From positions 73,679,537 to 73,743,536 of the forward strand of contig JAOWCC010001589.1 in the NCBI GenBank assembly GCA_030867875.1: a stretch of DNA of 64,000 nucleotides, in the 5' to 3' direction. Every line of letters begins with the position of its first letter. Position 1 is the first letter of the stretch. The notes below the pieces were generated by a model that saw only the letters and a program-made list of their open reading frames with translations, did no database searches and was not told the DNA's origin. This stretch comes from Actinernus sp. WN-2022 (lineage: Eukaryota; Cnidaria; Anthozoa; Actiniaria; Actinernidae). A program made the translations under genes and the position numbers. This document shows, in pieces, positions 43,040-54,586 of this stretch.

Positions 43040-43245
43040 TTTAGCCATTCGCATGAGAAGTAATTTCAAACACTCATCAGTTGTTCGTGTTTCATCAGGG
43101 ATTCCAAATATTTCGAAAACAATAAAACCCTCGAGGCTACGCCTCTCGAGTTTCAATTGTTTTCTCAATATTTGGAATCCCTGATGAAACACTACAATTC
43201 GTGTTTGAAATAGTACTTCATCAATGTTTACATGAAAATAACTAT
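43040..43245. repeat. Foldback element with nested hairpin
   Basis: GTTTCATCAGGGATTCCAAA (43090) pairs with its complement at 43172-43191; outer arms GAAGTAATTTCAAACAC and GTGTTTGAAATAGTACTTC extend it. The loop carries CCTCGAGGCTACGCCTCTCGAG. Confidence 0.8.
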
Positions 43246-43811
43246 ATATAGCCTTCATTGCTATACTTATTTTCGACCATACTGGCTCTTTTTAGAGGGA
43301 GTCCAGCCTATAACCACACAGTCAGAAGTATGTTCACATCATGGAAGGACGATAGCTTCAACAAATAATAAAATTTAGCCGACGACGGCTAACAGAATGA
43401 AACCTAGTCATTTCTGCAACTCTGTTATTGAAACAGTAGTCGTTGCTCTTCAATGCGGACTGATTTTATGTTGTTTATCGCTAAGTGTAAAACAGTGAAT
43501 GCTATAATAGTATTTTCTCGCAGCCTATTCCAAACTAGACGGAATTGCTTGGTCATGATACCGCAGCAAATCATTAGATCATTCTTATTTTCATTCTCAT
43601 AATTTCCCCCAGACCTGTAATGTACACAAATGGATATTGCCTGTAAGCCAGAGCTTTTGATGACTGAACAAAAATACAGAATAATGTCTGATGCAGTAAC
43701 GTTTATAATAATAATTATTAGCGACACTCGTTATCTGTGAGTAAAACAAGTACTTCTAACGATAAATACGGCACTGCATCTGCTGCTTGTCACTAGTGTG
43801 AACCAGGCTTA

Positions 43812-43963
43812 TGGAGTGATTTCACTAAACCCGTGAAACAAAATCTAATAGTCAGTTGTATATAGTACACTGAATAAAACAAAAAAACAATGTAATTATT
43901 GAATCCTACTGTGTATTAGTCTACTACATGTAATTGTTTCACGGGTTTTCTGCAATCACTCTA
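43812..43963. mobile_element. MITE, TIR GAGTGATTTCACTAAACCCG, copy 2
   Basis: Same ends and interior as 37816-37974; TA on both flanks. Confidence 0.8.
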
Positions 43964-45073
43964 ACCAAACCAGGCTTTACCTATAAGATGACTACCACAT
44001 TCTATTTATTCTGTTTTATTTCATTAATACATTATTTTTTAATGCATTCAGTAAATTTCGCTGTCGTGGACATGTTGGGCGACAATGTGAATATCTGCGT
44101 GTATGTGAGCCTACATGTATATTTACAAAGGAGTTTATGAACTATTACATATGAATTATCGGTTTGAGTAAGCAAAATATATATAACAATTATTTTATGG
44201 CAAAGGCTAAATGTTTAACTGGTGCTCTATACATTCAAGGGACTGCCAAAACTCCAACTAAAATATTTCCAAGTACCACCACAAAGCCAACAAATAATCA
44301 CTAACAGTTATAAACTGGTATTTTTTTAGTTCTTATGCACAATCAATAATCATAAGACCTGTCTGTCTTCCCGCTTCAGGAATAAGTCTGTATTGTAGAA
44401 ATATCACAGCTGATAATTTCAATGTGCATTTTACAATGCATCAACATAAGCCACACTAATAATAATATTATTTTCTGTAGCTAAAGACTTTCCAGGACCT
44501 GGTGTAGATTCCATTACTTGACTTGGGCTGCATAAACCCAGTGAATCACTTTTCCTGGGTATTCTGTGCGAGTTATTCAAAGTCTAACTTGCAAGGCTCA
44601 AAAGCTGCTGTCAGCCATCAGATTATTTCCAGCCAGTGACAGTCAATGGTCACCAAATTATTCTTTCGTAAATACTTGGGTATCTGTGAACTTAGAACAA
44701 TGGTGGTGGTTCCAACATGGCACAAACCTGAAAAGGGGACAAACGAATAATAAGAAAAACAATAATTATAATAAAACATTTCAAGATGTATTCTAAAAAA
44801 AATACAGCTAAGGTCACTGAAACATTTACATGTACATGCAAATGTAACAGCATTTGATCATTAGTACAGTAGGAATACCTTTTCAGAGATATCGAAAATA
44901 ACGTGATGCATGCCAACTGAACAGAAAATGATGTCTGCTTGCAATCTGAAAATTTATCATATTCAAAAACACTAAGATATATCATAAAATGGTTGTGTCG
45001 TTTGAACCGTTTTTCAGGTATTGCAAATGAAAAGGTCGAAATAAAAAGAGGATAGCAGGGGTTTCAGTAGTTT
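43964..45073. other. 3' flank of the IkB-like gene
   Basis: Holds the 3' UTR of the gene ending at 45074 and intergenic DNA. No other gene recognised; the frames here are short. Confidence 0.45.
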
Positions 45074-45163
45074 TCACATAACTGCCACATTCTGAGAAGT
45101 AGCTGGAGAAATAATTTCAAAATCTTCATTTTTCACTCTTTTCAATAGATCCTTCCTTTGTAG
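45074..45163 (-). CDS. IkB-like gene exon 6 (C-terminus)
   Basis: Phase-0 acceptor AATAAG at 45164-45169 gives [29 protein letters not shown] and TGA. Other AG positions further upstream are in frame too (for example before SDKAW at 45303), so the start of this exon is uncertain; the stop is firm. Confidence 0.6.
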   Translation of the reverse strand, partial: LQRKDLLKRVKNEDFEIISPATSQNVAVM

Positions 45164-48100
45164 CTTATTAGTAGCACAAATACCCAGAATAGTTAGCAAC
45201 TTTTGCAGGCTGCCAGCTCTTATTAAATACCTTAGAATCCCAAGGTAAGGGTATACATGTAAGTAATAGATACAGAATGGGTTAAGCCATGCTTTATCAG
45301 ACTTACAAACTCGAGATACAAGAGAGAGTTTGTAAATCCCATAAAGCACGGACACAAATTCTGTATCTGGCTTATCAAACGTCTAGGGGTATAGAGTGAT
45401 GTTTTCATTTATTTTGGCAATACAACTAATTTCGAAGCAAAAGTTTATGTAAATCAGGACGAAATCTGTAACAGATTTACAGATCACTTATCGCTCAGTG
45501 ATTTCCTTTGTTTTTGCTTCATGAATTATTAAATAGTTTGATAAGGGTACATGTACATAAAATGGTCTACTTACATTATCAGCTGCGTGGTCATGTGGAG
45601 ACTCTCCCGAACTGTTGTTAATTGATGGATCAGCGCCAGCAGCCAATAATAGACCTGTCATGGATATCATACCACGACCAGCAGCGATATGAAGTGGTGC
45701 ACACTCGTCAAAGCTGAGGGCATCAACTTCTGCTTTGCACTGGAACAGTAAGTAACTGGCCATGCTAAGGTTTTCAGCCTCCACAGCATGATGCAGTGCA
45801 GTTTTGCCACTTGTACCATCCTAGTAAGAAAAACAATTCGTACATGCATGGTAAGTTTACTGTTTCAACAAACATGCATTCAGTTTGCTGCAGTATCTGT
45901 TTTCTCTCTTAAGATCTACCGTGTGTGTAAAGCTGTTTCCACTATTAAAAAGGGAGCAGAAAAGAACATCTGAAGTAACACCTATCCAGTGGATACTGGT
46001 ATAAACCTAACCAACTACTTTTATCAGGGAGACCAGGGTGGTACATGGTGTAAGTGCTAACCACTGAGCCTCAGCACTGTGGGCATGGTTCAAGCCCTGT
46101 TATCATGTGAGCTGAGTTTGTTGGTATCTCATCCTTGCTCATTTTTATCCAGATTTTCCGGTTTTCCTCCCTCAAAATAATCAACATGCTAACTTCCATC
46201 TATATCTGTGGTTTAGCTGGGACCTGATTTTGATCAGACCCTATATGGTTGTTTCAGGAACCATTCAAATTCAGTTTTTTTAATCCACTGGATAGGAATT
46301 TATCTGGTGGATTATCCACTCATTGAACAATCAGGCCTTGGTGTGTGGACATTATTTTTATTGTAGCAGTTTTACAGATTTTTCATACCTGCATGTTAAC
46401 ATTTGCTCCAATGTTTGTCAGGAATCCAACAACTGAAACATGGTTTGCAAATACACCATATTGGAGCGAGGTGAATCCTGAAAATACACAATAAACTGCA
46501 AGCTCAGTCATGTCATTACAATAACGAGCCAAGGAATAGTTTCATTATATTATGTACATGTACTTAATCATCTAAGTTGGCTGATTCTAAAACACATGTA
46601 AAACAGAAGAAAAGCAAACAGAAATTTCTGGTATTCAAGACTACATATTTCTTTACAATGGTACCATTACTCTTTAATACCTTACATAATTATCATAATA
46701 TTCTGCAACTAAGCGCTTTCACTTTCCACTTAGCATAAATTCCCCCCTAAACAAAAGTATTAATTAACATGATCTCTAAAAGGGTATTCCCCTACATTCT
46801 AGAATGCTTTCATTTTGATATATGCAGAGACAACAAAGGACAATTAGTTTGCTAGAAGTTTAAAAAAATCAATCATTATTGTTCAAAGTTCTACTTTTGT
46901 ACGTGTTAAATCCTCCAAGGATAATTTGGATCATACCAACTCCCTTCCTATCAACTAATTTCTTACCTGCATAATCTCTCATCTCAAGCATGTTGCATAC
47001 CCTCTCTCTAGCTTCCTCACTGCAGGTTTTATCCAACAGTGGTCTTGTGATTTCTCTAATGCACTCCATGTCCCCATGCTCACAGGCAAGGTGCAATGCA
47101 GTTTTGCCATTGCGATCTACTAAATCTACACTTGCCCCTGCTGCCAGCAAGTATTTCACAACAGACGACTGTTTGGTAATTGTTGCAAGATGCAGTGGTG
47201 TCTATGGAAAATAATTGAATCATTAGTACCATATCTTCAGTTGAACTATTACTTCAAGCAGTACAACATTTGTCTTAAAAAAAACACCTCTGAATTTCTA
47301 ATGTAACCTGAACTAACCATAGAGGCTGATCAAAGTCAGGACCTGGCTAATGGATTATTTTTAACAGATCTAAATATCCCCCCAGCCCTTCCCCTTCAAA
47401 AAAAATCCCTGAACTGCACCCAAAATGAAAAAACCCCATGACTAACCGAAACAACCACAAATTCCCGTCGTTTCTTACTTTTATCAGGAAATAAACGAAA
47501 TCAGAGTTCTCAAACTTCCTGGTCATCTCGATTAAAAAAAATTGTAAAAAAATTATTGCATAATTACCTGTCTGAGTAGGTTGAAAATATCAAGGAATTG
47601 AGAAGTTGGAGCTACGGATACAAATGCCTCAATAACTTGTTGTTGCATGTGGATAATAGCCAAATGCAGAGGCCTAAAATAAAACAAACAGCAAGGTTAA
47701 ACAATAATTTCAACATATAGTTTATGGCGTAGAGAAAATACATTTTTATTTATTACTGTGCATTTACATCTTTGATACGAAAACGGAGAAATGTTGTCAA
47801 AAGCATTAAAAAGGTGCTTTGTTTGAAACCAGAAATACTCAAATGTACCTTTATTTTTTCAAAAAAACTCTGAAATATAAGCCTGTATAGACGCTGAAAC
47901 GCAAATATATGCGTCATGGACAAAGCACAAAAATCCTAATGACTTACGTGTCGCCGTCTTCGTCTTGTACGAAAAGGTAGTTTCTCATGGGCGCAAGGAG
48001 ATACCGCACATCATTACACTGGGCATAGTCAAGAAAACAGTTCCTGGGAGCTATCACTTCAAGTTCTGTTCTAGCGGGAAGAGAAGTGGTATGAGAACCA

Positions 48101-48372
48101 GCGACTGTTGTTGTACAGGGATCGGGGTGTCGGTCGAACTCTCCAGCTGGGTCGTTTATTCTCAAGTTCTTCGTTGCTTCTTCAATGCACCGAACTTCTG
48201 AACTATCGCGTTCAAAGCTGTAGCTCCCTTGAGATCTGAAACTATCCTCTTGAAAACCTGAATCACACTGCTCTTTCTGGTCGTTCTTAGGGAGTTTTGA
48301 GAGAAATGCGGCTCGAGATGGCATCATAGCTGGTGCTCCTCTTGGAGTTAAAACTCGCTTGGGCGAAGCCAT
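45074..48372 (-). CDS. IkB/cactus-like NF-kB inhibitor, ankyrin repeats (six exons)
   Basis: Cytoplasmic inhibitor that masks Rel/NF-kB dimers until phosphorylated and degraded. Exons: 47948-48372, 47568-47673, 46967-47201, 46389-46477, 45575-45820 and 45074-45163 (last acceptor inferred). Phases join to 396 codons. An N-terminal disordered leader has the degron-like DSGFQEDS (37-44), compared with DSGxxS in IkB proteins. About six ankyrin repeats follow from residue 137: [51 protein letters not shown] and [10 protein letters not shown]. The paired LHLAIIH and LHLACEHG repeats and overall length resemble IkB-alpha/epsilon. Bcl-3-type nuclear proteins are the alternative, but they lack the degron. 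Three kappaB motifs lie upstream. Confidence 0.88.
45575..45820 (-). CDS. IkB-like gene exon 5 (ankyrin repeats 5-6)
   Basis: 246 bp, phase 0 at both ends; TAG acceptor, GTAAGT donor. It encodes [20 protein letters not shown] and [20 protein letters not shown] followed by [14 protein letters not shown]. Confidence 0.92.
46022..46275 (+). mobile_element. tRNA-derived SINE in IkB intron 4
   Basis: Head with GTAAGTGCTAACCACTGAGC (A-box side) and B-box GGTTCAAGCCC at 46088-46098. The body CCTCCCTCAAAATAATCAAC and GATCAGACCCTATATGGTTG matches the SINE at 49571-49785. Confidence 0.75.
46389..46477 (-). CDS. IkB-like gene exon 4 (ankyrin repeat 4)
   Basis: 89 bp; CAG acceptor, GTATGA donor. It encodes [20 protein letters not shown] and NIGANVNMQ, a divergent ankyrin repeat. 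Confidence 0.92.
46967..47201 (-). CDS. IkB-like gene exon 3 (ankyrin repeats 2-3)
   Basis: 235 bp; TAG acceptor, GTAAGA donor. It encodes [40 protein letters not shown] and a long insert [18 protein letters not shown], as in IkB proteins whose third repeat has an extended loop. Confidence 0.93.
47285..47360 (-). repeat. SINE body fragment in IkB intron 2
   Basis: Minus strand carries ATTAGCCAGGTCCTGACTTT and CCTCTATGGTTAGTTCAGG, as in the SINE bodies at 46022 and 49571. Confidence 0.5.
47568..47673 (-). CDS. IkB-like gene exon 2 (ankyrin repeat 1)
   Basis: 106 bp; TAG acceptor, GTAATT donor. It encodes [20 protein letters not shown] and [15 protein letters not shown], very close to the first IkB-alpha repeat (FLHLAIIHEE). 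Confidence 0.93.
47948..48372 (-). CDS. IkB-like gene exon 1 (N-terminal regulatory domain)
   Basis: ATG at 48372-48370, donor GTAAGT. It encodes [20 protein letters not shown], the DSGFQEDS degron-like motif, a Ser/Arg-rich part and [12 protein letters not shown] leading into repeat 1. Lysines at 26, 29 and 33 precede the degron, suitable for ubiquitination. Confidence 0.9.
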
Positions 48373-48540
48373 TTTGAAAACCTTGTACTTAAAGTCTTCC
48401 AAATTGCACTATCCTTACTCGTTTGAAGTGTGCTTGGTGAACTTAAAGCTTGTTTTCTTTCCTCTGACTTAGATTCTTTCTACGTCCTGAATTGGTCAAA
48501 ATGGCGGATGCAGCGTTGTATAAGAACTCCTTCGATCCGA

Positions 48541-48551
48541 GGGAAATTCCC
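48541..48551. promoter_or_regulatory. kappaB site GGGAAATTCCC
   Basis: Matches the NF-kB consensus GGGRNNYYCC on both strands; 169 bp upstream of the IkB-like ATG. Confidence 0.6.
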
Positions 48552-48554
48552 TAT

Positions 48555-48564
48555 GAAATTTCCC
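48555..48564. promoter_or_regulatory. kappaB-like site GAAATTTCCC
   Basis: Its complement GGGAAATTTC fits the NF-kB consensus except the last base. It is four bases from the previous site. An E-box CACGTG follows at 48570-48575. Confidence 0.45.
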
Positions 48565-48707
48565 TTGACCACGTGATCCAAAGTACCAATCAACTGTTTA
48601 GATTCTCTGTGATTAACCAATCAGCGCGTAATAAGAGTCGTGCAGGAATGTGGGAAGTGCGAAAAGCATCATGGCCTAATACGCACAAAACAATTTAATA
48701 TTTATTA

Positions 48708-48718
48708 GGGGATTCCCC
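48708..48718. promoter_or_regulatory. kappaB site GGGGATTCCCC
   Basis: A canonical 11-bp palindromic kappaB motif 336 bp upstream of the IkB-like ATG. Confidence 0.6.
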
Positions 48719-48719
48719 T

Positions 48720-49570
48720 TTTATTTTAGCTCGAGACCTTGACCAAGGTTGGAGGGTTGAATATCAAAACACCCACGTAACATTTCATCATCACCGAAAA
48801 GTTTGATATATTTCTGTGTGAAGGAGTCATTCTCTTGAATAAGTGCCACAAAATAATATAGTAAGCCATTTTTGTGTTTGATTAAAACGGAAAGGGCTGT
48901 ATCAGCATATTGGGCGTCCACAAAGCACGCGGTTTAAGGGGGTTACCCTAGGGACTATCTTGTTGTCGGCCTGATCAGGCACGTTGGCCTTTCGCTAAGC
49001 AATATGATGTTATTTCGCAAGATTACATAAAAAAGATTCGCTTTCACACGACGGGAAATAAAGATCCCCTTGTATAGAAAATTCAGTTTGGGACAAAGCA
49101 TCTAGTACTAGTATAACCTTGTATCAAGAGTAATCATATTCGAACCGTTACGAGCCAAATGCAAACACCGTTTCGAGGTGTTTAACAGAACAATCTAAAT
49201 TATTATTTTCAAAGAAGCTGGTCTACTTTCCTTAAATATGAAATATACAAAGGGGCGTTTTTTAACACATACAAAAGGGGATCCGAAATTTCCCGCGCTT
49301 GGACGTACTCAGTTCGGTACTGTCAGTTTCCATGGTAACTACAACGACTAGATCCATACGAACATATGCATCCATTCACTGGCTTTTTTCCAAACACGGA
49401 AGAATGATCAGTTAACAATAAATGTGTATAGTTATCACGATTTTTCATAACCGCATGGCTCCGATAAAAAAAAGGTTTATCAGACAGTTCTAAAACACCC
49501 AAGGCTTGGGTAGAATTAAATTGACTACCTTAGCTTTGCAATCGCAAGGCCGGATGACGTATTAAGCTTT
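48720..49570. other. Upstream flank of the IkB-like gene
   Basis: A minus-strand frame (48921-48721) reads ADTALSVLIKHKNGLLYYF and QKYIKLFGDDEMLRGCF, with protein-like composition but no ATG and a stop just upstream. It may be the last exon or retrocopy of something I do not recognise. Nothing else is supported. Confidence 0.35.
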
Positions 49571-49785
49571 TTATTAGCAGTGGTTAAGCGCAGGCTTCGC
49601 CACTCACCTCTGTGGCCCAGGTTCGATCCCCGGACGCGGCGCCACAGTTTTTCTTCGGGTCATCCGGTTTCAGTCCTCCCTCCACAAAAACCAACACGCT
49701 AAATTCCAATTCGATCTGTGATTTAGCCGGGTTCTGGCTTGATCAGCCTGTATGGTTGTTTCAGGTCCCGTTACAAATTCAGCAA
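49571..49785 (+). mobile_element. tRNA-derived SINE, full head and body
   Basis: A-box side TAGCAGTGGTTAAGCGCAGG, B-box GGTTCGATCCCC at 49620-49631, then body CCTCCCTCCACAAAAACCAA and TTAGCCGGGTTCTGGCTTGA, ending near TGGTTGTTTCAGGTCCC. The best-preserved copy in the window. Confidence 0.8.
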
Positions 49786-50723
49786 TAGCCTATATATGTT
49801 ATACAGGAAACTTACAAAATAAACTTGCTTTAGCCACCTTAACTTCTCTGACTCAGCAGCCAGTACTTGGCACGAGCAGTGCATGTGATATCGTGTTGCC
49901 CTGTCATACCGTCTCGGCCGTCATGGTCGCCTGCTGACGAACACTTAAAATGGCCAAATTTTAATCCACCATATGGAAAAGATGGCGGCTGTATACATTT
50001 CATTACAATCCACACGTAGAAATCCTCTACTCTCTTCTGTGACAGTGTCAGTTGGCACCAACACTTGTTCTGGCTTGTTTTTATGATTAAAAACTATAAC
50101 GAGTTTAATGTTTTTCGCGCGCAAAGGATTGTGGGGTGAATTGACAACCAAATTTAAAGTAGCTCATTCAACCAAGATGCATTGCGAGTCACTGTTATTG
50201 TTTTCATACGGGAAACTACTTGAAATCGGACAGCTGCCAATCAGAAAATGTGATATCGGGCTGTTTATAAATAGAGTCTACGGGTTAAACTGAATGACAA
50301 CTGATCCTCCTACGATGGAACTAGAGACACGGGACTGTTAGATCATAGACTCAGTGAAGTGAGTGGATGAGCTAGTGAAGCCATGCTAGTACGTAACAAC
50401 TATGCGAGAAGACGTTCAGTCAGGCACATCGCCGGAGAATCAGTATTCTTCTATTAACAGCAATAATCCGTATCATGATCAATTAAGACCCCCAGAAAAA
50501 CAATACGTAAGCGCTGATCGCTCCTGGTGCTTAAAAGCTTTTGGTTTTGCACTCATTCTCTTATAATGGTAGCTGAAACGAACTATGGAACTCCCTTTCT
50601 GATCTCATTAAAGTATCATCCACTGTCAGAGCCTATAAATCTGCTATTGCTAAACTTGATTTCACTACTGACTGCTGCTCGTTTTATAAATAATTCAATA
50701 TTTTCGTAAATGGTTATATATAT
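49786..50723. other. Non-coding, no gene recognised
   Basis: Short frames only; no repeat boundary or domain identified. Confidence 0.4.
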
Positions 50724-50727
50724 TTAA

Positions 50728-51269
50728 AGTGCCCCTAAACCCTTTTGCAATTTTTATATATATGAAACTTTGAAAGGTTTTGAGTACTTCTGCGAAGAAA
50801 TGTTTGGCTTACAGAGAATACTCGATGTTCTAGGCTTGTTTGAAATGGCGAAAATGTGACCTCTCCTGACCCATTACCGTGTAAGAAAAAGCCTGGGTCG
50901 ATTCCCTATCTTACGTCACCTCATTAATGCATTATTGTCCATGACGCCTTTCTATCACAACAGCATCGATATATAGAGAATATACACAGTCTGTGAGATT
51001 TTAGTAAAGAAAACAGCTATTTTAGACAAAATGTTAAATATTTATTCAAGTTATTGCAAAGTCGAATGAATTGGATGACGTAAGATAGGGAATCGACCCC
51101 GCAGTCTTTTTCTTACAAGGTCATGGGTCAGGAAAGGTCACATTTTCACCATTTCAAACAAGCATAGAACATAGTGTATTCTCTGTAAGCCACAAATTTC
51201 TTCGCAGAAGTATTCAAAGCCTTTCAAAGTTTCATATATATAAACATTGCAAAAGGGTTTAGGGGCACT
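50728..51269. mobile_element. TTAA MITE family K, copy E (best preserved)
   Basis: Flanked by TTAA at 50724-50727 and 51270-51273. TIR AGTGCCCCTAAACCCTTTTG is exact at both ends. The interior arms carry ATGTTCTAGGCTTGTTTGAA and its inverse. Confidence 0.93.
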
Positions 51270-51542
51270 TTAACAATTATTCACCGAAGCAAGGCAGCCC
51301 AAGCTCACGAATTGTGGCTCTTACAAATCCTACGGTAGCTTACATGATTGCTCGCGCAAGATTGATTGATAGTAATTCAGTCCCAAACCGTACAAATCAG
51401 CCTTACATGCCATCACCCTGTTACGACCAGGTACCGGAATCAACTACTTGAGGCTATAACTTTATGATGTTAATCTTGGAGGAGGATCCAGAGCCTTGTA
51501 ATAAACCGCCTCATTGATATTAGAGACCTTTGACATATTCTT

Positions 51543-52203
51543 AGTGCCCCACTTAACGTCCAATGGACGTGAAGGTCAGACCACCTCCCCCTTAACGTCC
51601 ACATATTTTTTATTGTCGTTAAAGTTACGATACTATAAAAAGTACCGAGAGCTCAGTCGAAAATCACACTGAGTTTAGTCAATAAGACATGTATCGATCG
51701 ATTATGTTCTCGTTACCTGGTCAACCAGTCTCGGTGCATGTTTGGTTGGTTCTGTAAGAGCTTTATGTCGAAAGTCCGAACAGTTTGCTTCAACTTCAGA
51801 AGCCATGGCCGCCATGTTGGCTCATGTTTTTGCTCCAGTCTTGGCACAGAACTGTATTGGTCTTAAAGGCGCTGTGTCATGGTTTTGCGCATATCTGGAA
51901 TCAATGTTCGAATGGATTCAAACCGTTAAAGTCCCCTCCCTTATAATTAATGCTTGATTTGGAAAGAATATGCAATATTTTCTTTGAAGAATAGATCCGG
52001 CTACGCACAGTTTGTTAATTATTTTTGCACATTTACTTTGATTAGTCAGTTTATATGAAAACTACTGAAAATAATTGTGTTCCGGTCCAGAACACAAAGC
52101 CGTGTCCCTCACCGTAACACAGCTCCTTTATGACCTTCCACACTAACGTCCACACCTGGATCCGCCTCTCCCCTTAACATCCATTGGATGTTAAAAGGGC
52201 ACT
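51543..52203. mobile_element. 661-bp MITE, TIR AGTGCCC...TTAACGTCCAATGGACGT
   Basis: Left end AGTGCCCCACTTAACGTCCA pairs with right end TGGATGTTAAAAGGGCACT. Subterminal TTAACGTCCA repeats occur at 51590 and 52144. An inner plus-strand frame of 71 codons has no known motif. Confidence 0.75.
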
Positions 52204-52239
52204 GCATATCAACATCAATGTAAATGATAAACTTTCTCA

Positions 52240-52412
52240 TGATGAAAGACAAAAATAACTACTCAGATTTGCAGACTGAGTAGGCTTTCCAGCTTGGCAC
52301 TGGAAAAAATTGAGACAATTTTGATGAAGGATGGCAAAGATTCGAGTGGATGAAAATATTGCTTTTTAGAGAAATTCAGAGCAAAATTTGAAATCGGTTC
52401 ACTCGAGGTACC
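52240..52412 (-). repeat. Dispersed repeat, copy inverted relative to 56760-56935
   Basis: Its minus strand (GTGAACCGATTTCAAATTTT ... ATCTGAGTAGTTATTTTTGT) is about 80% like the plus strand of 56760-56935. The copies are 4.3 kb apart. Confidence 0.7.
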
Positions 52413-52667
52413 GGGTCTCATATTTTGTATTATCCTTAAATAAAATATCCGATCCTTAAATAGGGTACGGTTTCGTTCTTAGTGATTTGCAATATCGTGC
52501 ATTTGCAATATCGTGCATTTGCTCAACTCCCGCTAAACGTAACAATCTTCAATAAACGTAAATCATTGCATAGCAATTATTTAATTACTTGTCCCTAAAT
52601 AGGGTCTCACATCTTGGAAAGGGTACCAATTTTCCACACTTTAAATAGCTGGGATCAGGGTTTCGAT

Positions 52668-52985
52668 AATAATAATAATAATAACAATAACGTCTTTATT
52701 AACGAATGAAAACATACATTTCATTTGCATGTGGCAACTTATAGTGATAGAAAAAGAAAGTTAGTTAGTTGTGGATTACATGTGATTGTGATTTTAAAGC
52801 TAAGTTATATTTAAATATTAATCTATTAACGAATCCTGACTTAAATCTGTCAGTGTTTCAGTTTAGGCCTATGTGCCGCTTTGCGTCGCATACTGTGTTT
52901 GTAAGGCTTCTCCTTTGGTATTATCTCCCGAAGTGGATCCCATTCTGTATAGCGCACACGTTTAAAGATATTTAGATCGCTCTTT
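52668..52985 (-). mobile_element. LINE ORF2 C-terminus and 3' UTR with TTA tail
   Basis: Minus-strand frames read NGIHFGR, then NTDRFKSGFVNRLIFKYNLA, close to the tail at 10140-10680. The 3' UTR ends AATAAAGACGTTATTG and ATT repeats (52668-52690). Frameshifts present. Confidence 0.65.
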
Positions 52986-52989
52986 TCTA

Positions 52990-54580
52990 GCAACTCTCAA
53001 GTTCAAGTTTTATTTCACGCTATTTTTCTTTTTGTTACTGTGACACATTTATTTTTCTAGATATCTCCGCGGCACACATCGTTACATTTCCGCAGAGACT
53101 CACATTTTTTTGAGGGACCATTCTATACCCCTATCAGTCAAAGCGGAAATATTAAGTAACCATCTGGCTATACAATCGTTTCAGACGGGGAATTCCCATT
53201 TATTGTGTGCCGGTCACTGGCTTGGGAGCACTTTCGAGTTCCTTTTGACCCTGGGGCCTTAGATCGGTCGTTATTGACTAAATGTGATCGACTACATAAC
53301 TTTCCAAGTTTTCAAAAAGAATGAACAATTTACAATCCTATACTGAGGCTTTACTCCGAACTGATAAAATTGACTGTCAAGTGAACGCTGTCATTTCGCA
53401 AGCAGCCCAGGCAAGCAGGAGCTAATGATATTTATCATATGCTTAAATATATTTTTAAGCACGTAAAGTGCATTAACGGTAATGTTTCTCAGAAACTATT
53501 TTCGTTCTAATAAGGACGTTGTTGCTCGCACTACTCGTCAAAGCAACAATCTAAACCTCCCACCGAAGTTAAAACAGAAACTGTGAAATGATCCTTTTGT
53601 TATAATGGTTGTAAACAAATTAATCTAATGAATGAAATGTAATACAATTAGGCGGTTTGTGTGACGATTTTATTGTTAGTTCCTCTAATATTGTGAATGG
53701 ACTACATACCCAGAATAAATAAACGGTATCTATCTAGTAACGGAAGAATGTATGGGAAAAATGAAACAGTGCTCAAATGGTAAATAACGACATGGAAGTT
53801 TACCTGCTTGTCGAGAAGTTGTTCCTCTACGTTAATTATACTTATATACGTGTTTATTTTTGGTTTGAGGCAATTTTTCCCTTCCCTGTAAAAAAATCCG
53901 ACACATTGACAGACGACAGACGTACCGTCTACTGACCAATCAGAACACGTCCTGGTTGTCGTGAACCTTAAAAATAGTCCTTTGTCAGTTTAGAGTAAAA
54001 AACCTTTGCTCTTCACAGACAACGGAAGTATGTAATTTCATGTTCTATCTATTTTTAAAGCAATAGGGTGTTATTATCGAGGGACTTACTATCGTCTGAT
54101 AGTTGCCAGCGGAAAATTTATTTGATGTTCTTACTGACTAGTATTATCCCGAGAAACGAAGTTTGGAAGGCTCACCGCATGAAGAACATCAAATATTATA
54201 TAGACTTCGATAAGTAGGTTTCTCGCGGCTTGCTCGTCAGCCGCCAAAACAGGGCGGAAAATAACTATCTACTCTAGTACGGCTTTTTCCGCTTTCGGGA
54301 GAGATAAGAAGCTTGGTTCTTTACTAGAGACACAATTCTCTAAACATTAATATTTATGTTTATGACTAACAAAAAGGGTTGGGATATGCCGGACTGATTA
54401 TGTTATTTTCCAAGCAGTCCAAGTGCATGATCCACACTACAACATACGTCCTCATGTTCATATGAATGATCAGCAGCTTAACTCGCTGGTAAAGCGAGAT
54501 GTACAAGCGACGATTTCACCTGAGACGTCTGTCACGCGCTCCTAAAGACGGGAATCGCTCAATAGACTCTTAACCAAATT
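52990..54580. other. Non-coding; one hairpin, no gene recognised
   Basis: TATTTGATGTTCTT at 54118 pairs with AAGAACATCAAATATT at 54182, a likely small foldback. No gene or other known repeat was identified. Confidence 0.4.
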
Positions 54581-54586
54581 AAATCC

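Noticed and set aside
48501..48698. Plus-strand frame MADAALYKNSF... as a divergent gene
   Set aside because: Sixty-odd codons overlapping the kappaB sites, no downstream exon recognised. A real divergent first exon is possible but not supported.
49611..49631. tRNA gene at the GGTTCGATCCCC box
   Set aside because: No acceptor-stem pairing; the box belongs to a tRNA-derived SINE with a shared non-tRNA body.
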